The position numbers were made by a program, and so were the translations under genes. Positions 7,346 to 12,293 of a stretch of 12,293 nucleotides of DNA are shown here, one piece after another. The notes below the pieces were generated by a model. That model had not been told where the DNA came from. It made no database searches and worked only from the letters and a program-made list of their open reading frames with translations. Where the stretch lies: positions 1 through 12,293 of the forward strand of contig JAGWVZ010000055.1 of assembly GCA_018970625.1 (NCBI GenBank). Direction: 5' to 3'. The stretch's first letter is position 1. Each line of letters starts with the position of its first letter. The DNA is from Myxococcales bacterium. Lineage in GTDB: Bacteria > Myxococcota > Bradymonadia > REDH01.

Positions 7346-10165
7346 GTGCCGCACCGCGTCATTTTCAGTCCGTCGCGAACCGCCCCCTTGGCGTTGATCG
7401 CCCTGCTCGCCGCTTCGGGGCTGCTCGCCTGCTACGAGATCATCCCGCTCGAAGACGCGTTTGCGCCTGATTCAGGGCTGCCCGGCGATTCCGGCAGACC
7501 GCAGAATACCAGCGACGCAACCACGGACGGCTCTTCAACACCCGCGCAGCCCGTTGGCCCCGTGGTCCAGATCACCCTGCCCGGCGACGGCGACTCACTC
7601 ACCGGTGAAACCTTTGTGGTGCAGGGCATCGCCAACGACGACAACGGCCTTGCCTCCGTTGTCGTGCAGGCCGGTAGCAACCTGCCCGTCGAAGCCACCT
7701 CGACCGACGGATTTCGCACCTGGCAGGCACAGCTCCCGGTCGGTCAGGGCCCCTTCGTCATTCAGGCCTGGGGTTACGATATCGCCGGCCGCCGCACCGA
7801 AGAGCCCGACAGCATCCTCGTCAACGGCCCCGGCGCCATCTCGGACACCGCCGCCCCAACGGTCACCATTACCCTCCCGCAGGATGGGTCACTCGCCCTG
7901 CAACCCATTGTTCTTGTTCAGGGAACCGCCGAGGACGACAGCCGCGTGGTGTCCATGGAGGTGTACCGAAACGGCGAGCTGCTCACCGAACGACCCGTCG
8001 AAACCGACAACTGGTACGCCGACTGGGTACGGCTGGTGCCGCTGGTCCCCGGCGAAGAAAACCTCATCGAAGTGGTCGCCCTGGACTCGCGCGGGCAGCA
8101 AGGCAGGGCGGCAATCACGCTCACCGGCAGCGGAATCGACGACCGCAATCCCCCGCTGCTCACCGTCACTACCCCAGCCGCTGGCGACATCCTCAGCGAC
8201 CCCACCCTGATCGTGCTGGGCTCGGCCACCGATGCCGTCGGCGTGCGCACCGTCGAGGCGCGCGTCACCCGGATTGGCCCCGACGATGAACGCGTCGCAG
8301 GCGACTGGGAGACCGTCGCAGGCACCGCAGCGTGGCGGGAGTTTCGCTGGGAGACCGAGGTGTTTCCCGGCAACTCGGAGCTTCAGGTCCGCGCCATCGA
8401 CGTCAGCGGCCTCACCAGCGTCGTCACCATCCCGGTTACGGCGTCCTATGAACCTGAATACGGCGATGAGCGCCTCTACACCCTGCGCCTGCGCAACACG
8501 GGCAGCAACGACCCCCTGACCGTCGAGCTCGACTCGGCAGGGCTGGCAGAGCTGCTGCCCGACGACATTCAGCGCGACATTGTGATGATCGAGCTCGACC
8601 CCACCCTCCTGCTCCGCAACACGCTCGACACCATCAAGAACGCCTGCGGAACCCTGTGGCGTGAAGACAACCCCAACCCGCGTCACGATTGCTCGCTCAC
8701 CGAGCTCGGTCGCAGCTTTCGCGGCCCCGATGGCACCTGGCGAAGCAGCCCCGAGTACGCGCTCGTGCGACTGCTCACCATGACTCCGGCCAATGTACGC
8801 GTCGCCGGCACCTCAATCGCAGGACTACAGGAGCTCGCCGACGGCAGCTTCTTTGGTATCCGCATTGGCGGCGGCTTCAGCCAGATTCTGGCCGATTCAC
8901 TCGGCATTTCGCGCACCACCGAGATCGCGGGCACGATCGCCACAGCCGACTCCCTGCGCGAAAACCTGATCGCCACCCACCCGGCCGCCACCGCCGACGG
9001 GCTCATGCCCATTACCCTCTTCGACGCCCTGCGCGACCTCGCGCCTCTCGGAGAACGCTTCGGACCCGTCGGCGACCACCCCGGCGCTGTCGATAATTCG
9101 GTCCCGCCCTTCGGTGCCGTATTTGGCCCCGATTTTCGCATGCTGCTTCGCGCCGCATCCAACCTGCGATGGGTCGATGGCGTCGATCTGGATGCCGGCA
9201 AAGACTATATGTCGACCATTGTCGATACCACCGGGCCTGGTTTCAACGACGTCATCGAACTGGATTTTACCTCGGAAGATAATTTCCAGATTTTCGGACT
9301 GATTGAGCGTCCCACGTCCGACCTGCGCTTTCGAGTCCTCGAAAATGATCTCTTTGTGCCTTCCTGCAACGGAGAAGCGAGCTGTCAGGGAAATCTGCCC
9401 GGCTCGCCCACCACACCCAGCTCGTACTGGGCACAACCTTCGTGGCAGCTCGAGACCATCGTCGCCAGCGCAGCGTTTCGTCAGTACCGCGAACGCCGCT
9501 TCCGAAACTGCTACATTAATTTCATCGGCTGTCAGGCCGACATCCGCATCGGACAGGGGGTTTTCCCCGCCGGATGGACCGAATTCGATATTATTTTAAA
9601 TCTCGGTAACCCTCCGCGCGACCAGTATATCTGGGAGCTCATTACCGAAGTCGGCCAGGTCGCCCTGCACACCACCGCCACCGGCACCATCGCCGAGGGG
9701 CTGGCCGATGTCGCCTTCGACATGAAGGGCGTCGAGGTCGGCATCACCGCCGATGAATTACGCACCGCCACCCGCCCCTACCTGCAGGAACAGGCTCCCG
9801 CCATCTCGGACCTGCTGCTGGGCGACTTCCGCAGCAATAACGGGCAGCTTGATTTCTTTTGCCGTCTCGGCGCCGACGACGAACCCTACCTGTTCTTCGT
9901 TACCGCGGATGACCCGCGCCCTGTCGACAGCTACGACTATGCGCGGCCTGGTTTCTTTTCGTCACCCGACCTCAGCGAAGAGAGCCGGATCAGCGCACGC
10001 GCCATCCCCGGCTCCGGTGACACCTCGCACGAGAAATATGCGGTGCCGCCCGGTGAATCCGTCGTCTGGATGCAGGACGAAGAAGGCGTCGTCTGGCGGT
10101 TGCGCATCCAACGCGACACGACCAGCAACGACATTGCCGTGCGCGCCGCCCGGAGGCTCCGATGA
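7346..10165 (+). CDS. Large lipoprotein with three Ig-like domains and shared C-terminal module
   Basis: A 939-residue exported lipoprotein starting at GTG with AGGA at 7335-7338. The signal peptide has Arg4/Arg11, a hydrophobic core (PLALIALLAASG) and lipobox LLAC with Cys29. An acidic, Ser/Thr/Pro-rich linker (about 31-70) is followed by three Ig-like repeats at about 71-161, 170-261 and 269-367. These begin VVQITLP, VTITLP and LLTVTTP, and each ends in an AxDxxG-type strand. Residues about 375-939 form a large module with no enzyme motif I recognise. It holds LTMTPANVRVAGTS (477-490), IATHPA (542-547) and RFGPVGDHPG (571-580), motifs also present in the next protein. Cysteines 434/449, 674/680 and 722/729 occur in close pairs, as expected for disulfides outside the cytoplasm; C839 is unpaired. 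Its stop overlaps the next start in an ATGA. The Ig domains suggest adhesion or complex assembly at the envelope. Similarity to proteins annotated AgmC in myxobacteria is possible but unverified. Confidence 0.8.
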   Translation: MPHRVIFSPSRTAPLALIALLAASGLLACYEIIPLEDAFAPDSGLPGDSGRPQNTSDATTDGSSTPAQPVGPVVQITLPGDGDSLTGETFVVQGIANDDNGLASVVVQAGSNLPVEATSTDGFRTWQAQLPVGQGPFVIQAWGYDIAGRRTEEPDSILVNGPGAISDTAAPTVTITLPQDGSLALQPIVLVQGTAEDDSRVVSMEVYRNGELLTERPVETDNWYADWVRLVPLVPGEENLIEVVALDSRGQQGRAAITLTGSGIDDRNPPLLTVTTPAAGDILSDPTLIVLGSATDAVGVRTVEARVTRIGPDDERVAGDWETVAGTAAWREFRWETEVFPGNSELQVRAIDVSGLTSVVTIPVTASYEPEYGDERLYTLRLRNTGSNDPLTVELDSAGLAELLPDDIQRDIVMIELDPTLLLRNTLDTIKNACGTLWREDNPNPRHDCSLTELGRSFRGPDGTWRSSPEYALVRLLTMTPANVRVAGTSIAGLQELADGSFFGIRIGGGFSQILADSLGISRTTEIAGTIATADSLRENLIATHPAATADGLMPITLFDALRDLAPLGERFGPVGDHPGAVDNSVPPFGAVFGPDFRMLLRAASNLRWVDGVDLDAGKDYMSTIVDTTGPGFNDVIELDFTSEDNFQIFGLIERPTSDLRFRVLENDLFVPSCNGEASCQGNLPGSPTTPSSYWAQPSWQLETIVASAAFRQYRERRFRNCYINFIGCQADIRIGQGVFPAGWTEFDIILNLGNPPRDQYIWELITEVGQVALHTTATGTIAEGLADVAFDMKGVEVGITADELRTATRPYLQEQAPAISDLLLGDFRSNNGQLDFFCRLGADDEPYLFFVTADDPRPVDSYDYARPGFFSSPDLSEESRISARAIPGSGDTSHEKYAVPPGESVVWMQDEEGVVWRLRIQRDTTSNDIAVRAARRLR
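10152..10156 (+). promoter_or_regulatory. GGAGG ribosome binding site inside the upstream gene
   Basis: GGAGG lies 5 bases before the ATG at 10162 and within the last codons of the preceding lipoprotein gene. It fixes the start of the second lipoprotein, and with the ATGA overlap it indicates translational coupling. Confidence 0.75.
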
Positions 10166-12293
10166 AGACGCTCACGCTTACGCTGCTGGTCACGTGCTCA
10201 CTGCTCGCCTGTCAGGACGTGCAGGTCGCCGGGTATCCTGACCCCACCTCGCTGCAAACCGAGACCACGCAGAACGGCATCTCGCTCTCCATTGTCAGCC
10301 CTGTCACGTCGCTGTCTTCCACACCGCTCGTGGACCTTGAACTGCGGGTGCGAAACGAAGACCCCGGCAGCGAACGCAAATTCATTGTGCTCGTCGGTCT
10401 GCAGGGCGGCTTGCTGCAGCCAGCCAATAACGTCACCGGCACCGAAGACCTGTATCGGCGGCGTCTCTCGCTCGCCCACGGACGAAACACCATCAGCGTC
10501 GAGGTGCGCGGCGAAGACGGCCAGCTGCTGCGCGATGCCCGCTTCACCATTCAGTACGACGGAAACCTGCCCGGAATCGCCCTGCTCGGCGTCGCACAAC
10601 CCGGCGCCGAGGGCTGCAACGACGCGGTACCGCTGGCACAGCCCCTCACCAATCAGCCGTCCGTCTGTGTGTTTGGAGAAACCACAGGGTCGGGAACACA
10701 ACAGATTGACAGCGTACTGGTTGAGTTTGACGCCGGGCAGGTGCAGGCCTCTCTGCTCGAAAACAACCAGTTCAGCGTGCGCGTGCCCCTGAGCCTGAAC
10801 TCGGTCAATACGCTCCGGCTGGTCGCCACCAACCAGCGCGGCGAGTCCAGCCGCGCCACCCTCGAAGTACAACAGGACTCCGTCGCGCCCGAGCTGGTTA
10901 TTTCTGCACCGCAGGGAAACCCCATTCAGACCGACCTGGCACGTCTGAATTTCGATGGCACACTCTCAGACAACGTCGCGATAGATACGCTGCGGTTTGA
11001 ATCGGGTACAGGTGGCGTCACCTTTATTCCTCCGGACCCCTTCTGGAACTTTGAGTTTCGACTCGAAAATGGCGTCAATAATGTCACCCTTGTCGCCACC
11101 GATATCGCCGGAAACGAGGCTCGTATTGCCCTCGAAATTCAGCGAAACCGCATTATCCGGCTCGCTTTTCCCGACGAAGGACGCTCGCGTTCATCGGTGC
11201 GCCTGGACCGCACCGCCCTGCAAAGCTTCATCACCGAAGACGAAGCCCGCGAGGTCGAGCTCGTACAGATTCCACTCCGGAATACCGTCGAACAGACCCT
11301 GCGACGACTGATAGAACCCGAGCGCTATGGCGTCGACACCTCGCTGTGGGGCGACGCCGAGTGGAACCTGCAGCGCCTGCTCGTGACCTCGCCCGATACA
11401 GCCGACGTGACAGGGTCGTCGCTCGAAGAAATGAACACCCTCTCGTACGCCATCGGGCTGCCAACGCCGCGCCTGCTGGCCGAGCTGGTCGATATTGATG
11501 TCGAAGACGCATTCCTGCCCGTCGATGTGCTCACCGAGGTTCTGCTCGACCAGCTGGTCGCCACCCACCCCAGAGTCGAGTTCGACGACGAGGGCGAACC
11601 CGTTATCCGTGTCACGCTGGCCGACACCCTGAACGACCTCTCCGACCTTGGCCCACGATTTGGTCCCGCTGGCGACCATCCCGGCTTTCTCGAGGGCGAA
11701 ACGCTGGCGCGCGTGCTCGAACCGGGCTTCGCCATGACCATCGACGCCTTCACCAACCTCCGCGAGCATCAGGGCGTCGATGCCTCGGCCGGCGGAAAAG
11801 ACTTTCTCTTTGTTCGTCAGGGCGATCAGGTGGTCGACTTTGACTTCCTCAACCCCGACTCCTTCGCCGTCGTCGGCCTGGTCAACGAGCCCACCGTGGA
11901 CCTGCGCTTTATCGTAAAAGAATCCCCGCAATTCTTCACCGTCGGCACCGAACGCCTGCAAGGCACCATCGATGGCGTATTTCGAGGCAATGGCACCGCG
12001 TGGGACGCCGAACCATGGGTACTGGAGCGCCTGATTGTGGAAGGCATTTTCCGCGGTTATCAGGACCGCTTTGCCGACACCGGCTGGGAACGCACCCTGC
12101 GATACGCCGCCGGCGCCGTCGCCAACGCGGCGGTCATTACCTGGGAGCGCGGCTGGGTCACCATCGATACCTCGGCCGGACTGGGGTCGCCACCCGCACC
12201 CTTTTATGCCTGGGACCTCTTGCTCGAGATTGCCCAGCTACGGCTTCACGATGGCGGATTACGCGAAGGAGAGGCGAATGTAGCCTTTGTGCT
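10162..12293 (+). CDS. Second tandem lipoprotein, paralogue of the preceding gene (3' end missing)
   Basis: Translating from the ATG at 10162 gives an uninterrupted frame to the window edge (710 codons plus 2 bases, no stop). The signal peptide is MKTLTLTLLVTCSLLAC with lipobox LLAC and Cys17. Three Ig-like domains follow at about 38-134, 137-238 and 240-329. The second has a Cys pair (GCNDAV ... PSVC), and the third ends with the typical VTLVATDIAGNEA. From about 335 on, the protein matches the C-terminal module of the upstream lipoprotein. Examples are LLVTSPDTADVTGSS against LLTMTPANVRVAGTS, LVATHP against LIATHP, RFGPAGDHPG (499-508) against RFGPVGDHPG, GGKDF against AGKDY, and GLVNEPTVDLRF against GLIERPTSDLRF. 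The two are therefore diverged tandem duplicates. Start and coupling are well supported by GGAGG and the ATGA overlap. The function is unknown, probably a surface or periplasmic structural partner of the first protein. Confidence 0.82.
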   Translation, partial: MKTLTLTLLVTCSLLACQDVQVAGYPDPTSLQTETTQNGISLSIVSPVTSLSSTPLVDLELRVRNEDPGSERKFIVLVGLQGGLLQPANNVTGTEDLYRRRLSLAHGRNTISVEVRGEDGQLLRDARFTIQYDGNLPGIALLGVAQPGAEGCNDAVPLAQPLTNQPSVCVFGETTGSGTQQIDSVLVEFDAGQVQASLLENNQFSVRVPLSLNSVNTLRLVATNQRGESSRATLEVQQDSVAPELVISAPQGNPIQTDLARLNFDGTLSDNVAIDTLRFESGTGGVTFIPPDPFWNFEFRLENGVNNVTLVATDIAGNEARIALEIQRNRIIRLAFPDEGRSRSSVRLDRTALQSFITEDEAREVELVQIPLRNTVEQTLRRLIEPERYGVDTSLWGDAEWNLQRLLVTSPDTADVTGSSLEEMNTLSYAIGLPTPRLLAELVDIDVEDAFLPVDVLTEVLLDQLVATHPRVEFDDEGEPVIRVTLADTLNDLSDLGPRFGPAGDHPGFLEGETLARVLEPGFAMTIDAFTNLREHQGVDASAGGKDFLFVRQGDQVVDFDFLNPDSFAVVGLVNEPTVDLRFIVKESPQFFTVGTERLQGTIDGVFRGNGTAWDAEPWVLERLIVEGIFRGYQDRFADTGWERTLRYAAGAVANAAVITWERGWVTIDTSAGLGSPPAPFYAWDLLLEIAQLRLHDGGLREGEANVAFV

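Overview
The window is GC-rich (by eye roughly 60-65%). Every gene I can support lies on the + strand. The content suggests a Gram-negative, probably deltaproteobacterial or myxobacterial-type genome (Myxococcota or Bradymonadales-like). The reasons are large lipoproteins with LLAC lipoboxes and tandem Ig-like domains, an acidic Ser/Thr/Pro linker behind one lipid anchor, a split GMC oxidoreductase, and strong NNC/NNG third-position preference. This placement is an inference; no rRNA or species marker is present. No tRNA, rRNA, CRISPR array, transposase or phage gene was seen.

Layout, left to right. (1) Positions 1-209 are non-coding as far as I can tell and hold a six-unit, roughly 11-bp array resembling GC-rich DnaA boxes. 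(2) 210-758 encodes a small alpha/beta hydrolase of the YqiA/RBBP9 size class. (3) 846-2522 encodes a rhomboid intramembrane protease with unusually long soluble extensions at both ends. (4) 2571-5747 looks like one transcription unit. A small protein resembling the N-terminal part of long-chain-alcohol-oxidase-type GMC enzymes overlaps the GMC oxidoreductase by 4 bp, and mutY follows after 22 bp. A perfect 7-3-7 inverted repeat precedes the unit. (5) 5853-7238 is miaB, preceded by a perfect 15-bp palindrome. (6) 7346-10165 and 10162 to beyond the right edge encode two tandem, translationally coupled lipoproteins. Each has a lipobox, three Ig-like domains and the same large C-terminal module.

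How the genes fit together. mutY (repair of 8-oxoG:A mispairs) and miaB (ms2i6A37 modification of tRNA) are housekeeping genes. The hydrolase, rhomboid and GMC pair are accessory metabolic or membrane functions with no obvious shared pathway. The lipoprotein pair is the least explained and most interesting part. The two proteins are diverged paralogues with conserved motifs such as RFGPxGDHPG, and probably form an outer-membrane or periplasmic complex. Their similarity to myxobacterial proteins annotated AgmC is a memory-based guess only.

Two sequence-level signals stand out beyond the genes. One is the DnaA-box-like array at the left edge. The other is a sharp change in synonymous codon choice inside mutY and again inside miaB, which marks a block at about 5.45-6.7 kb that looks compositionally different from its flanks.
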